From Emiliania huxleyi CCMP1516 (Eukaryota; Haptophyta; Isochrysidales; Noelaerhabdaceae), in assembly GCF_000372725.1 (NCBI RefSeq), contig NW_005195508.1, positions 27,908-91,907 on the forward strand: DNA of 64,000 nt, given 5' to 3'. The position numbers and the translations under genes were made by a program. Shown one piece after another: positions 1 to 10,306 of the stretch. Below the pieces are notes generated by a model. That model searched no databases. It was not told the DNA's origin and saw only the letters and a program-made list of their open reading frames with translations. Position 1 is the stretch's first letter. Every line of letters begins with the position of its first letter.

Positions 1-1725
1 CCAACGCCCCTCCCTCTCTCCTCGCTTCCGGGGGCAGCGATTCACCTGCATGCCGAGCTCCGCAGCGCACGCATACACGGCGGCGCTCTTTCCGGCGCCG
101 CTCGGCCCCTCGAGCACCATCAGGCTCGCCTCGCCGTGGCTCTCGCCCTCACTCTCGCCCTCGGCGTCGCTGCACCTGGAAGCGAGGAGAGAGGGAGGGG
201 GGTTGGAGTGGAATCGGGGTCGCGCCGTCCTCCGCGCAGCGCACCAGTCCGAATCCGAGTCGTCCTTTGGCCGGCGGCGGCGGCGGCACGCTGCGGCGCG
301 AGCCGCCCGCTGCGGCGCGCCACGCCCGTCCGCCGAGTCGACCCACTTGCGCAGCCACGTGCGCAGCTGCGCGACCGCGCCCGAGTTGCCGCAGACCTCA
401 GACGACTTAGTCGGCCGGAACGCCTCGCACCAGAGGCTCGCGTCGCCGTCGGCTTGCGCCCCGTCCGCCTTGCGCTTCAGCAAGCCGTCCCACGGCGCCG
501 TGGCCTCCGCCCCAGCCCCCGCCGCGCTCTCCGCCTCAAGCGCACCGCCGCCGGCTACCCCCTCCACAGCTGCGGCGACCCCGTCCACAGCGCCAGCTGC
601 GGCCCGGCGGAGGGACGCGGCCGCCAGGCCCGCGTCTGGCTCTGACAAGCAAAGCGTCGCGTGGGGCGAAGGGTGGGCGGGCGGAGGCTGCGGAGCGTGC
701 CGCGCCACACCCGCACGCCGCGACAGCGGAGCAGCGCCCGATGCCACGGGGTCGGAGCCGGGGGCGGCGGCGGCGTCCGAGGCGGCGGGGGCGGCGCCCC
801 ACGGCCAATCCTCATACGAGGGAGGGAGCGGCTGCGCGGCGGCTGGGGCAGAGCCCGGCGCAGCGCCCTTGCAGCTCCCCTGCCGCGCCGGCGCAAGGTG
901 GACGGCGACGTCATCGACGTCGAGAGGGCGCTGCGCCGCCAGGTCGTTTGCGGCCTCGTCTTCGGCCTGCGGCGTGCGCCGCTCCGACGGGGCGCAAAAG
1001 ATGGAGGCCACCGAGCGCCCCTCGTTGACCTTGGCGAGGTCCTGGCGCGCGCGCTTCTGCTCGGCGAGCCACCGCTCATGCGCCGCCGCCCGCTCTGCCG
1101 CGCGCCGAGCCTCCGCCTCGGCGGCAGCTTTGGCCGCCGCCGCCGCCGCCGCCGCCGCCTTGCGCTTGGCCGCCTCCTCCGCCTCGGCCTTTGCGAGACG
1201 ATCCGCCGCCTCCGCCTCAGCCTTCTCGCGCTCCGCCTTTTCGCGTCGCTGCGCCTTTGTGAGGAAGAAGTCGCCCGCGCCCCGCCCGGCCGACGCCCTG
1301 GTCGACGCCCTGGTCGGTCGGCCAGCCCTTGGCGCCACCGTCGCATCCGCCGCGCCGGAGCTGCTCTCAGCCTCCTCGCCGCCGCCGTCGGGGGCATCGC
1401 CCGCGCCCACAGCCGCACCGGCGCCGCCCGCCGCTTGCGACTCGGGCGAGGCCCGCTTGCGCCGGCTGCGCTTTGCGTCGGCGGGTTGAGGCGCGCTCCC
1501 AGACGCCTCAGCCGGCGGCACGCTCTCGCCCTCGACGCTGTCGAGGCTAGCGGCAGCGCGGCCACGCTGCGGCGGCGCCATCAGTATTTGGAACGCATTG
1601 CTGCCGGATGGGTCGGCGGCGCCGGCGCTTTGCACCGTCTCAGCCGCTGCGGGAGGGGCTTCCGCGGGCAGGGTGGCCGCCCGGCGTGGCGCAAAGTCCT
1701 CGTCGTCCTCGATGTCCGAGTCCAT
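1..1725 (-). CDS. ATAD5/Elg1-like PCNA unloader, N-terminal part (partial)
   Basis: The visible part is exons 245-1725 and 46-175, running off the window edge. It starts at ATG 1725 with a very acidic stretch (MDSDIEDDEDF). A long Ala/Glu/Lys-rich, probably helical region follows, then the motif FRPTKSSEVCGN (about residue 435), a segment ending in RTWLRKWVD, and a Walker A loop GPSGAGKS (about residue 516) in the small second exon. This order, a long disordered N-terminus then a 'W/F-x-P...S-E-V-G-N' motif and an RFC-type P-loop, is that of ATAD5/Elg1, the large subunit of the alternative clamp loader that removes PCNA from DNA. RFC1 is less likely because no BRCT domain is seen. Intron 176-244 is GT-AG and keeps the frame (DW|CSDAEGE); a second GT donor is at 45/44. 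The dispersed 5' element lies just upstream. Family call fairly sure; the ATPase core lies outside the window. Confidence 0.72.
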   Translation of the reverse strand, partial: MDSDIEDDEDFAPRRAATLPAEAPPAAAETVQSAGAADPSGSNAFQILMAPPQRGRAAASLDSVEGESVPPAEASGSAPQPADAKRSRRKRASPESQAAGGAGAAVGAGDAPDGGGEEAESSSGAADATVAPRAGRPTRASTRASAGRGAGDFFLTKAQRREKAEREKAEAEAADRLAKAEAEEAAKRKAAAAAAAAAKAAAEAEARRAAERAAAHERWLAEQKRARQDLAKVNEGRSVASIFCAPSERRTPQAEDEAANDLAAQRPLDVDDVAVHLAPARQGSCKGAAPGSAPAAAQPLPPSYEDWPWGAAPAASDAAAAPGSDPVASGAAPLSRRAGVARHAPQPPPAHPSPHATLCLSEPDAGLAAASLRRAAAGAVDGVAAAVEGVAGGGALEAESAAGAGAEATAPWDGLLKRKADGAQADGDASLWCEAFRPTKSSEVCGNSGAVAQLRTWLRKWVDSADGRGAPQRAARAAACRRRRRPKDDSDSDWCAARRTARPRFHSNPPPSLLASRCSDAEGESEGESHGEASLMVLEGPSGAGKSAAVYACAAELGMQVNRCPRKRGEREGRW

Positions 1726-1984
1726 TGCAACTGCTGCTCGCGCGAGGGCGCTGTCCGCTGCCTGTCGCGCCGTTGCTCCCCAACTGCTGCTTGCGCGCCT
1801 TCGAAAACAAAAGCGGGGAGCCGCCTAGGGGCCAGGGCTCTCTTGCCCGTAGCCCGATACCGATCATCCGGCTCGCTGGGTGCGCTTCTTAGCTCCCCGG
1901 CCCTGGATGTGAGGTTAATGACTGCACTCCAAGTGCTCCAAGTGCCCCGCACAGCGCTCCAAGTGCTCAAGCAAGTGCTCCTTG

Positions 1985-2270
1985 GAACACGCACGCTCGC
2001 GAGCACCGAGGCACAGGAGAGCGACGAGACAGAGGATGAAGCGACAGGAGAGAGAACGACGAGAGTGGGACGACCGCGAGGTGGCATGAAGGTTGCAGCG
2101 AGAATCGGCGAGAGACTGCGAAGAGAGTAGACAGGGGAAGAGGCACAGACGCCCAAGGGTGGGCGACGGCTAGCACCACACTCCTCTCCTTAAAATCCCT
2201 GTGTGGTGGCGGCGTGCCGTCCTCCCATCCCTCCCGTGGGTTGTCTTTCTTCTTTCTTTTCTTTCCGAGG
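1985..2270 (-). repeat. Dispersed 5' element, long copy, upstream of the ATAD5-like gene
   Basis: On the minus strand it reads: pyrimidine/GAAA-type tract, CAACCCACGGGAGGG, a GC-rich core ending AGGGATTTTAAGGAGAGG, GGCGACGGCTAGCACC inverted elements, then a 3' half with ATGCCACCTCGCGG. The same order recurs at 30.5-30.85 kb, 46.88-47.18 kb and 47.19-47.49 kb. Shorter copies are at 13.34, 26.26 and 55.48 kb. It points toward the gene starting at 1725. Confidence 0.75.
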
Positions 2271-2636
2271 AGGAGGACGACCCAGTAACTGGAGGCGCTG
2301 GCAGCACGTGCGCTGTTGTACTTGCCTCGCGGTGCGCGCGCCCCTCTTTTCGCAAGGCTATTTCTTTCGGGTCCTGTGTCGAGTCCTGTGGGAAATAGAG
2401 GCGACATTCGAAGGCGAGCGCACCAACAACTTGAGACGGAGCCGCCGAAAACCGCGCCACCTTTGCTCCACCTCTCCGACGACGAGCGGTGTCCGAATAA
2501 CTATATCGAGGCATCACAGACCGCCACCGCCGTTGCGCGCTTGGGTTCCACACCATGCCGCGGGACGGGGGGGGGGGGGGGGGCGTTCACGTAATGCGGA
2601 GGGAGCGGTGTTGCGGGCCCGACCTCGCAGCGGGTG
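2271..2636. other. Intergenic stretch, no gene seen
   Basis: This lies between the 5' end of the ATAD5-like gene and the 3' end of the PLC segment. It holds a G homopolymer near 2568-2583. No coding evidence. Confidence 0.5.
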
Positions 2637-4436
2637 TCACAGGTTCACGAGCGAGGCGCAGGAGGCGCCCCACGCCGCCAGGGAGGGCGGCGCCCAAGAG
2701 CTGGTACGCTCGGCGCCCCCGGCGCCGCCGGGGTCGCTCGAGGAGCCGCCCACGAGCGACCGCCGCGACTTGGACCTCGCCATGAGCGAGAGCCTGCGCG
2801 AGGCCGGCCTGCTCGACCCTCCCGCCCCCTCCCTCGCCAGCGACTCGGCGCTCCCGTGGGTCGGCAAGGCGGCCGGCCGCTTTGGCGGGAGCGGCGTCAT
2901 CTCGATGTGCACGAGCAGGGAGCACGACTCGATCGGCGCGCCGCCGCTGGGGTTCCGGAGCGGCACCGCGCGGTAGCCAGGCCGGAGCGCGCCCACGAGC
3001 GCCGCCTCGTACGCCAGGAGCTGCCTCGAGCCCTGCCGCATCACCTGCGTGCGGCAGTTGATGACGGAGAGCTTGAGGAAGGTCTGGTCGGGCGTGTAGC
3101 ACGCGCAGCGGAACTCCTCGCCCGCCCACGACGGGTTGAGCCCGTTGCTGGCCACCGTCGACGTCGTTCGCGACCAGCGCTCCTCGAGAAGCTCGGCGTC
3201 CTCGCTCCCCACCATCCCGCCGATGAGCTCCACCTCGCACGCGGGCGAGACGATGCCGCCCGGGTGCAGCTGCTGCGGCGCAAAGGCGCCCTGCGGGTGC
3301 CACTCGTCCCACGGCCGCGGGACGAGTCGCTCGTCGCGCGTCTTGGGCAAGTTGGACGCGCACATGATTCGGATCGACAGCAGCACCCCCGAGCCGAGCA
3401 CCTCGCCGCGCGGCGGCAGCTGCGGCTTGAGGACGTACCCACAGCCGCCGTTGAGCTGGAAGAGCGCCTCGTCGACCATCATCGCGCCGTCCCACGTCTG
3501 CACATTGAGCGCCACCATCTGGACGCCGGCGCCCCACAGGCGGCACGCGTGCAGGTCGGAGATGTTGCTGGAGTCGACGCGCCCTCCCTTTGGGTAGACG
3601 CGCGAGAGGTGCACCTCGTTGTGCGCGATCCACGCGGGCTGCTGCTCGCGCTCCATCTCGAGGGTGGCGGTCTCTCTGTAGGAGGAGACCACTATCGGCT
3701 GGCGCGCGCGCTGCTCGGCCGGCGCGGTGGGCTTGTAGCCGGAAAAGCGGACCGCACGCATCGTCGTCACCTCCGCGAGCGCTGGCGACACCTTTCGCCG
3801 AGGCTGCCTCGGTGCGGCGGCGCGCGAGAGCCGCGACCTGTAGCGTGACGAGCCCGACGCCTTGGACTTGCGGCTGTTGTTGGAGTTGATCGAGCCCGAG
3901 CTCGAGCCCTGCGTCTTGAACAGGTCGGACCGTGTGTCCATCGAGAGCCGCACCTTGCCCCAAGAGCTCGACGAGCTCCCCTGCGCGGAGACCAGCGGCT
4001 TGGGGGACGGCGTCGTCGGTGCCGGCGGCTCCGCGTCCGCCTCGCCGTCGGACCTCGCCGCGTTCGCCCGCGCCGCCGCCATGGCGCACCGCGCCACCCC
4101 CAGCACGCCGTCGGCTGCCGCTGCGCCCGCATCGCCGCCGTGCCGGTCGGAGAGGTCGAACTGCACTGAGCTCTGCTGCCGAGGCATGGCTGGCCCAGCC
4201 GCGCCCCGCACCACCTGACTCCTCGAGGTAGACCTGAGCCGCCAAGAAGCTTCGGGACGCCGCCGCGAGTCGCTCGGCTCTGCGGTGTCTACGAGCTGCG
4301 CCGGGAGCCTGTGCGACTCGTCGCCGCCCTCGTCCTCCGACTCCGTGTCCTCGTCCGAGATGCCGACCAAGCTAGTGCGCTGGGCCGCGCCTCCCGCTCC
4401 TGTGGACTCGGCCGAGGAGCTACGAGTGCTTCGCAA
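2637..4436 (-). pseudogene. PI-specific phospholipase C, C-terminal half only (Y box + C2), 5' truncated
   Basis: One uninterrupted frame carries the C-terminal half of eukaryotic PI-PLC. An acidic/Ser-rich X-Y linker (SDEDTESEDEGGDES) comes first. The Y box follows at about residues 275-338, with LSRVYPKGGRVDSSN, the VALNVQTWDGAM segment and GGCGYVLKP. A C2 domain spans about 345-490 (SIRIMCASNLPK, ASNGLNPSWAGEEF, FLKLSVIN) and a basic Ser-rich tail ends at 2637. Intact PI-PLC needs the X box, with its two catalytic histidines, before the linker. Nothing resembling it lies upstream: host-like sequence stops near 4384 and is joined to a fragment of the retroelement family seen at 10.7 kb, and 270 bp further on the next gene starts on the other strand. 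As placed it cannot hydrolyse PIP2. It is either a decayed gene fragment or a lipid/Ca-binding remnant still translated from the junction ATG. Confidence 0.8.
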
Positions 4437-4446
4437 GTGGCTCGAG
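4385..4446 (+). repeat. Fragment of the DIRS-like element's gag-like region
   Basis: About 62 bp nearly identical (about three differences) to 10726-10787 in the retroelement, same plus orientation, coding for the same short segment VDSAEELRVLRK. It abuts the truncated PLC. Confidence 0.8.
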
Positions 4447-4708
4447 TATTAAATTTAATACTGTAAGGCATATCGGTTCCGTGAGTGAGCACACTCACAC
4501 ACACACACACGCATAATCGGTTCCCTGGGCGTTCACTAGGATTCCTACCGGGTACTCAGTAGGGATCCCTTATAGAGATGTTAAAGGTGGGTTAAGAGGG
4601 AGATGTGCGCGAGCTGCGGGACCGCCGGGACGGCGGGCGGGTAATTGCGACTCGCCGCCACTTTTGGCGACTTTTGGGACGCGCGATCGACAGGCCGAGA
4701 ATCGACAT

Positions 4709-7410
4709 ATGGCGGGCGAGGCCGTCACGGCCATGATCGTGGCTGCCGACGCCGGCGACAACCCGTTGGCGGACCGCCGCGAGGACCGGGAGGCGGCGGC
4801 GGAGCGGGAGAGGAAGGCGAAGGTGGCGAAGCTCAACTCGCAGACGGCGAACGCGATGGACGTGGTGCGGGCGCAACAGGCCGCGAAGGAGCGGGGAGCC
4901 TTCGACGAGGCGGCTCTCAGGGCGAACGAGGTCGCGGGAGCGCCGGTGACGGCCTCCTCCACCATGGTCGCGAGCATCTTCGATTCTCCACGCGGGGGTT
5001 CTCGAGGTTCTCGAGGTGGATATCCTTTGGCCGCGTTGGGTAGCGAGGATTGGTGTAACCCGAGCCACGGAGGCGTGTTTTCTGACGGCCGACCGTCAGT
5101 GCACGGAGTTGCCACTTCTCCGACTGCCCCGGCTAGTTCCCGAGGCTCGCCGGGTTTCCCCTACGTCACCCAGGACCTAGCGCGGGTGGGTTGGAGGGGG
5201 CTCGCCCCGCTCCTCCCCATCGGGCCGCATGAGCGGCCACGCCTCGCAGATTCGTTTTCGCGCCTGGGTCGCGGGGGCAAAGATTGGCAGATGGTGCAGC
5301 GGCGCGAGCAGCGGAAGACCCAGACCGGCGCGGGCACTGCCGCGCAGGTTGTGGAGAGCCTGGAGATGGTGGCGGCGTCGGCAATCGAGATGTACAGGAT
5401 CCCACAGTGTACTGCCCCCCCCCCCCCCCCGGGGGGGGGGGGCGTGGCGAGCCTGGCTGTCCGTGCCCGACAGTGCCGGATCCCTTGCCGATGTGGTCCA
5501 CATCGGACCGCAGCTCGCGTTTGCAGGCGAGGGATTTGTCCGTGTTCGAGCTCCCGCCCGGCGCCTCCTCGGAACCGGCGCCGCGGCGGAAGTACAACCG
5601 CCCCGTCCTCGACGCCCGCGCGCCCGTGCTTCCAAACTCCAAGGAGCTGTTGCCGGGCGCGCCGTTTGTGAGCCGCAGGGGCAGCCGCCGCTCGGTTGGC
5701 TCCTCTGCGCGCACGAGTCTGTCCACCGACGGCGGCGACGCGTTCTGCGCGTCGTGCGCGCTCGAGCAGGAGCGCGGCGTGCTTCAGTGCGCCTTTTGCC
5801 TGCGGCAGCTGTACCGCGACCGCAACCAGCACCTGCGGCAGCTGAACGAGACGGACGAGTCGCTCTTCATGCCGCAGCACGGCGCCAACATCTACCGCGT
5901 GTGCACCTTCCGCATCAAGCAGGGCGGCGAGTCCGCCTTCCGGCGGGACTTTTTAAAGGTGTACAAGGAGGGCTTCGTGCGGCGGTCGGACGGGCTGTAC
6001 TCGAAAACGCAGAGCGACGTCGACTTTTGTGAGTTCCTGCTCTTCCCGGCCGCGTCGCCCGACACGATCGCCTTCATCGCGGTGTGGCCGAGCCACCAGC
6101 AGTTCAGGGAGTTCCAGGACGGCGACGGCCCGCAAAACCTGTTTGAGAGCGTCGGCCAGCACATGGTCACGCCTCCAGCGGTGCTCGGCACGGGCTAACC
6201 CTAACCCTAACCCTAACCCCAACCCTAACCCTAGGTCACGCCTCCGGTGGTGCTCGGCACGGGCCCTGCGCGGTGGCTCTACGGCGAGGACCCAGTCAAG
6301 AGCAGCGCGGCGGGCGCGGCGATGGAGCTCCGCTTCGTCTGGTTCAACGAGGAGCGAAGCAGCGCCTCCTCGACGGAAGGCAGGACCTTGCCGTGGAGCC
6401 TCCTCGGAACCTTCCTGCAGGCGGCGAAGCAGCTCCGCCTCGACGGGGGAGCGCTCTCGCGCACCGCCGCCGGCGCGCCTCGAACCGCCCCCACGGCCTG
6501 CAAGACACGTCCACGACGCGCTCCCCCCCCCCCCCCCCCCGCGCGCGCGCAGGCGGCGCGCTCAAGCTCGCGCTCGACGAAATCGACGGGCTCGACGCCA
6601 CCTTCGCCCCTCTCGAGTTGAGGGGGACAACCAACTCACTCGCATGCAATGAGTTCTCAAAGGCTCGACGGCACCCTCGCCCTCGAGTGCGGCGACCGCC
6701 TCCTCTTCGTCTGCGGCTACTCCTCCACCGCCGCAGCCGCGGAGTGGCACTCCAGCGCCCTCGACGCGCTGGCGCCCTCCGCCCGACGAGCCAGCCTGCT
6801 GCAAGACGCGTCCCCGACGCGTCCCCGACGCGCCCCCGCCACGGCCCGCAGGCGACCTTCGCTGACGAGCAGCCGGGCGGGCTTGCGCAGCGGAGCGGCT
6901 CGGGCTTCATCGTCCAGGCGACGAGGGAGGGGCTGGATCTCGGTGAGGAGTGAAACCAACCTCACTCCCCCCCCCTCCTCCGCCCCCCAGGCGCACAAGG
7001 AGGTGCCGCAGGAGGTTGCACCGCGCGGGCCCCACCTCGCGGTGCGCCACGCCTCGCTGGAGCGCCGCTCTCTCCGCCCCTCAGTAGAGCCCCTCAGGAG
7101 AGGCGCCCTCGCGCCTCCTCAGGCCCTCCTCGCCACTCCGGGAGGCTCGCGCCGCTGCCCCGCCACCCCCGCCGGCGCGCGGCGAGGGAGGCCGCCCCCG
7201 CTGCGCTGGTCCAACTCTGGCACCCTCTTCACCTACCCGGAGAAGACGAGCGCCTCGAAGCGCTCCGTCGGGTCGAACGAGAGCGACCGCAGCTCGGCCT
7301 CCGAGACGTGGGGCTGGCAGGCCACCGCAGCTGTCGCCGCAGCCGCCGCCGCCGCCGCCGTTCTGGCGGCCGCCGCGGTGCTGAGGAGGGCCGGGCCGCC
7401 GGCGCGGTGA
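4709..7410 (+). CDS. Unknown multi-exon protein: zinc ribbon, ABM-like domain, C-terminal membrane anchor
   Basis: Exon 4709-5408 starts at ATG 4709 and encodes a charged, probably coiled N-terminus. Intron 5409-5473 contains a C16G12 block and restores the frame (IPQ|LPDPLPMW). Exon 5474-6165 has a four-Cys cluster (CASC...CAFC), then a domain of about 100 residues (IYRVCTFRIKQGGESAFRRDFLKVYKEG ... FIAVWPSHQQFREF) resembling dimeric alpha-beta barrel/ABM-type folds. Intron 6166-6234 is made of telomere-like repeats between duplicated exon ends. Further exons include LALDEIDGLDATF, LECGDRLLFVCGYSS, FIVQATREGLDL and a last exon ending in an Ala/Val-rich membrane segment and Arg tail (stop 7408). 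Splice sites after 6.4 kb are less certain. I do not recognise the family and make no functional call. Confidence 0.6.
6196..6233 (+). repeat. Interstitial telomere-like array (CCCTAA)6 inside an intron
   Basis: About six CCCTAA units with one variant, filling the intron at 6166-6234. Flanked by a 31-bp direct repeat of exon sequence with two or three differences. Confidence 0.9.
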
Positions 7411-7785
7411 GCCGCGTTTTGGGACAAGGAGGGCGGGTCGAAGTAATGGTAAGCACGCGTCAGACAGCGCAACACTCTCAACCCAGTACGTGTGTACGTC
7501 CTAGGTCCTACCGTGTCGCCCTCCTCGGGCCCCTATAGTAACCCACGTGTCCTCTCACGCCGCGCACACGCCGCGTGTGTCTCCAAGGGGTTTCGTGTGT
7601 GTGTGCCGGTGAGGGGTGTGTGTCGGTGCACGGTGGGTGTGGGCGCGCGCGTGCCCTGGCGTCATCGCACATACGCTCTACAAGTCGACGTGTGGCTACG
7701 AGATCTCGATCTCATCTACCTCTTTCACCAGCGGAGCGACAGACCATATTCCGAACTCCTTAGCACAGCAGCGACCCACCGTGAG
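7411..7785. other. Convergent intergenic stretch
   Basis: 3' sides of the genes at 4709-7410 and 7786-8181. TG-rich; no coding or RNA gene seen. Confidence 0.5.
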
Positions 7786-8181
7786 CTACTTGCGTTGAAG
7801 GTTCACTCCTCCGACATCGCCTGGGAGCAAAAACGGACTCGAGAAACCCGCCGAGGCAGCATCTGGCTTTCTCGCCGCCTTCTCCTCGCGGACTCCCTTT
7901 TGCCAGTCAGCGCCAAAAATCGCAGCCGTCCCAGCCTTCGCTTTGCGGTCCTGGTTGGCGAGAAGCTCGCGCTTCCGCGCTACTCGTGCTGCCATGCAGG
8001 CGTCGTCGCAAGCCGGAGCAGGCACAGGCTCGGCAGCGAGGCAGGACGCCGGCGCGGCTGCAGCGACGAGCGCAAGCGGAGCAAGGCTGCGCCGGCCGCA
8101 GAGGGTGAGGCAGCCAGCTTGTGGGAGCGATAGGAGCAGGGCGAGAAGGCAGGGGAGGCGCCACAGCACTCCCACTCGCAT
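7786..8181 (-). CDS. Small thylakoid-lumen-type plastid protein
   Basis: 131 residues from ATG 8181. The N-terminus is multipartite: a hydrophobic signal peptide (LPCLLALLLSLPQAG), then GRR and a second hydrophobic stretch (SLAPLALVAAAAP) ending in an A-x-A type site (SCLAAE). That is the ER-plus-transit-plus-lumen leader expected for secondary plastids; the RR suggests Tat export but could be chance. The mature part is short and charged: two cysteines close together (CDDAC), VARKRELLANQDRKAK, FGADWQKGVREEKAARK and a C-terminus FLLPGDVGGVNLQRK that looks conserved. It may be a photosystem-associated extrinsic protein; I cannot name it. An AATTCTTT motif sits about 30 bp upstream of the ATG. 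Confidence 0.65.
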   Translation of the reverse strand: MRVGVLWRLPCLLALLLSLPQAGCLTLCGRRSLAPLALVAAAAPASCLAAEPVPAPACDDACMAARVARKRELLANQDRKAKAGTAAIFGADWQKGVREEKAARKPDAASAGFSSPFLLPGDVGGVNLQRK

Positions 8182-8681
8182 TATCAGAGTGGCTGCGACG
8201 AAGATAAAGAATTCGCGCGCCCGACGGGCCAAACTCTGGGTGAGAGTGTCCTTTAATTTATTTATTACAATTTATTACAAGAAGAAGAATTCAAAAATCT
8301 CTCTCTCTCTCTCAGCTCACCCCTACTCTCCCCCTTCTTTTCGTCGCGGCAGTCTTCTCCGCGCTCCGATGGCGATGCCCCGCCCGAGCGCGAGCCCAAA
8401 AGGGCCCGCCGTCAGCCTGCTCTAACATGGTCGATAAAGTTTTATTTAAAAGAAGAAACACCACGAGATATGGACCGGGACACGCTGATCGCTGTGGTTC
8501 GGACGTCCCCCCCCAACCCCCCTCGGCGCAGTCGAGTGACTCACATTAAGAGAGGACACCCTCAACGCAACCGTTGGCTAGGCACTATAGGCAGCGGCCG
8601 AGCTCTGAGCCCTTCGCCGCCCCCTTTCTCCATCGTCATCTTATTCATGACCCCTTCGCCCTCTGGCCGAGCTTCTTATTT
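8182..8681. other. Intergenic stretch with CT microsatellite
   Basis: Holds a short CT run near 8300 and A/T-rich tracts. Lies between the 5' end of the lumenal gene and the 3' end of the ParB-like gene. No gene seen. Confidence 0.5.
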
Positions 8682-10157
8682 TCACGGAGCTTGCTTCTTG
8701 CTGAGCTTCTCGAGCATCTGATGCAGGAGCCCCCTCTGCTTCTGGGTAATCTTGCTAAGCCTCTCGCCGAGCTGCTTGATCATGCTCAGATCGTGTTGCT
8801 CCCCTTGCCTCAACCGGCTACCCCCCGCGGCCCCCACGCCTAGGTCCATCGTCTTCTCCCCCCGGGTCTCCGTCGCGTTCACCCTCTGGCTGAGCTTCTC
8901 AGTTTCGTGGCTGAGCCTCTCCTCCTCCTTGCAGAGCTTCACCTTCTCCTCCTCGAGGGCTTTAATCACATCCATTTGCCTTTTGATGTTGCTCAGATCG
9001 CCCTGCTCGTCCCTCACCTTCTTTATTGCGCGGCACAGCCGCTCGTCCTGGGACCATCCTAGTTTCGGATGCGCCGGGTACACCTCGTGGATGCTTGGTA
9101 CATCTGCATGCTCGCGCCGGTACTCCTGGTCGAGCTTTTTGTCGTGATGCTGTGCAGCATCGGAAGGAGCATCTTTGTGGCAGACGTCCCAGCGCAGGAG
9201 GTTATAATTGCCCTCCATGACATCCGCTTCGCTGAGGACAAAGGCGGGCACTGTCGGGACGGCGTAGCCGACACTGCCGAGGTGCACCTGGCGGCCGCTG
9301 CGATCCGTGTTCGTCCCCGCGCCAGCGAGCATTGTCGCCACCAGCACACACAGCCGGTGGGCGCCGTCGATAACGCGGTAGCGGGCTTGGCACGGGTTCT
9401 GAGTCGTCTTCACCACGATGACGGGCGCGTCGAGGCACAGGTGGCCGCATCGGCTTTCGGTGAGCTTGACGCCACACGTCGTCTCAATCTGCGTCGCATC
9501 GACCCGCAGGTTGACCTGGCCGCTCTCCGGCGCGGCGGTGAATCGCCACATGTGATCACGATTCGCCATGCCCTTTTGGCACACTTCGGAAAGCGGGATC
9601 TGCAACGGCTGGAGGCGCGCCTCGGCAATCAGCTGCATGGCCGCTACGATCGAGATGCCCCACGATTTTCCGCTCCAGCCAGCAAGGTTCCATGGGGGGC
9701 CTAGATCGTGTTTCAGCCCGCCACCTCCGAAGATGTCAGTGGCTTTTCCAATGGCTTTTGTCTCGTTCTGCCGACAGACAGTGGCTTTTCCAGTGGCTTT
9801 TGTCTCGTTCTTCTCACAGGCACCGCCAACGACACGCGACATGTAGTGTTCAATCTGCGCTAGCGTTTCCGCTGGAAAGTTGCTCATCGAGAAGTCCCGG
9901 CGCCCGGCAAGACGTATGCTGCCGCGAGCATCTTGGCCGATTGCCACGCCGCATCTGGTTGAAGTGGTGTTTGTGGCCGCATCCGATTGAAGTGGTGTGC
10001 GGAAAACGATGCCGACGGCGCCGCTGCCGAGATGCTCAGCTGGTGAAGTCACGCTGCCGACGGCGCCGCTGCCGAGATGCCCAGCTGGTGAAGCCACGGG
10101 CACCGAGTCCACGGCGGTCGCCGCTAGCAGCACCTCGAGGAGCGCCCACATGTACAT
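8682..10157 (-). CDS. Secreted protein with ParB/sulfiredoxin-like motif and coiled-coil tail
   Basis: A single 491-codon frame from ATG 10157 with a signal peptide (MYMWALLEVLLAATAVDS). Two internal duplications follow: an 11-residue unit around HLGSGAVG and a unit around NETKAxGKAT. The central region ends in RYRVIDGAHRLCVL (about residue 255-268), the V-x-D-G-x-H-R pattern of ParB/Srx-type nucleotide-binding folds. Residues about 350-480 are a strongly charged heptad-rich coiled coil (IKALEEEKVKLCKEEERL). There are no introns, and base composition is visibly less GC-rich than its neighbours. ParB-like folds are normally cytosolic or nuclear, so a signal peptide is odd. Function unknown; the ParB-like call rests on one motif. 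Confidence 0.6.
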   Translation of the reverse strand: MYMWALLEVLLAATAVDSVPVASPAGHLGSGAVGSVTSPAEHLGSGAVGIVFRTPLQSDAATNTTSTRCGVAIGQDARGSIRLAGRRDFSMSNFPAETLAQIEHYMSRVVGGACEKNETKATGKATVCRQNETKAIGKATDIFGGGGLKHDLGPPWNLAGWSGKSWGISIVAAMQLIAEARLQPLQIPLSEVCQKGMANRDHMWRFTAAPESGQVNLRVDATQIETTCGVKLTESRCGHLCLDAPVIVVKTTQNPCQARYRVIDGAHRLCVLVATMLAGAGTNTDRSGRQVHLGSVGYAVPTVPAFVLSEADVMEGNYNLLRWDVCHKDAPSDAAQHHDKKLDQEYRREHADVPSIHEVYPAHPKLGWSQDERLCRAIKKVRDEQGDLSNIKRQMDVIKALEEEKVKLCKEEERLSHETEKLSQRVNATETRGEKTMDLGVGAAGGSRLRQGEQHDLSMIKQLGERLSKITQKQRGLLHQMLEKLSKKQAP

Positions 10158-10213
10158 ACGCCGATCAGTGAGATAGCGTTCTGGGTGAGTACGGAGTAAA
10201 AAAAAAGATCTGG

Positions 10214-10216
10214 CGC

Positions 10217-10305
<89 letters not shown>
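10214..10305. repeat. GC/GT dinucleotide microsatellite
   Basis: About nine GC units running into about 37 GT units. Confidence 0.95.

Positions 10306-10306
<1 letters not shown>

Noticed and set aside
2587-4245. Very long Arg/Ala-rich frames opposite and beside the PLC segment
   Set aside because: They are shadows produced by high GC. Only one frame shows PLC family motifs.
6196-6233. A true chromosome end
   Set aside because: The array is short, internal, and flanked on both sides by the same gene's exons.
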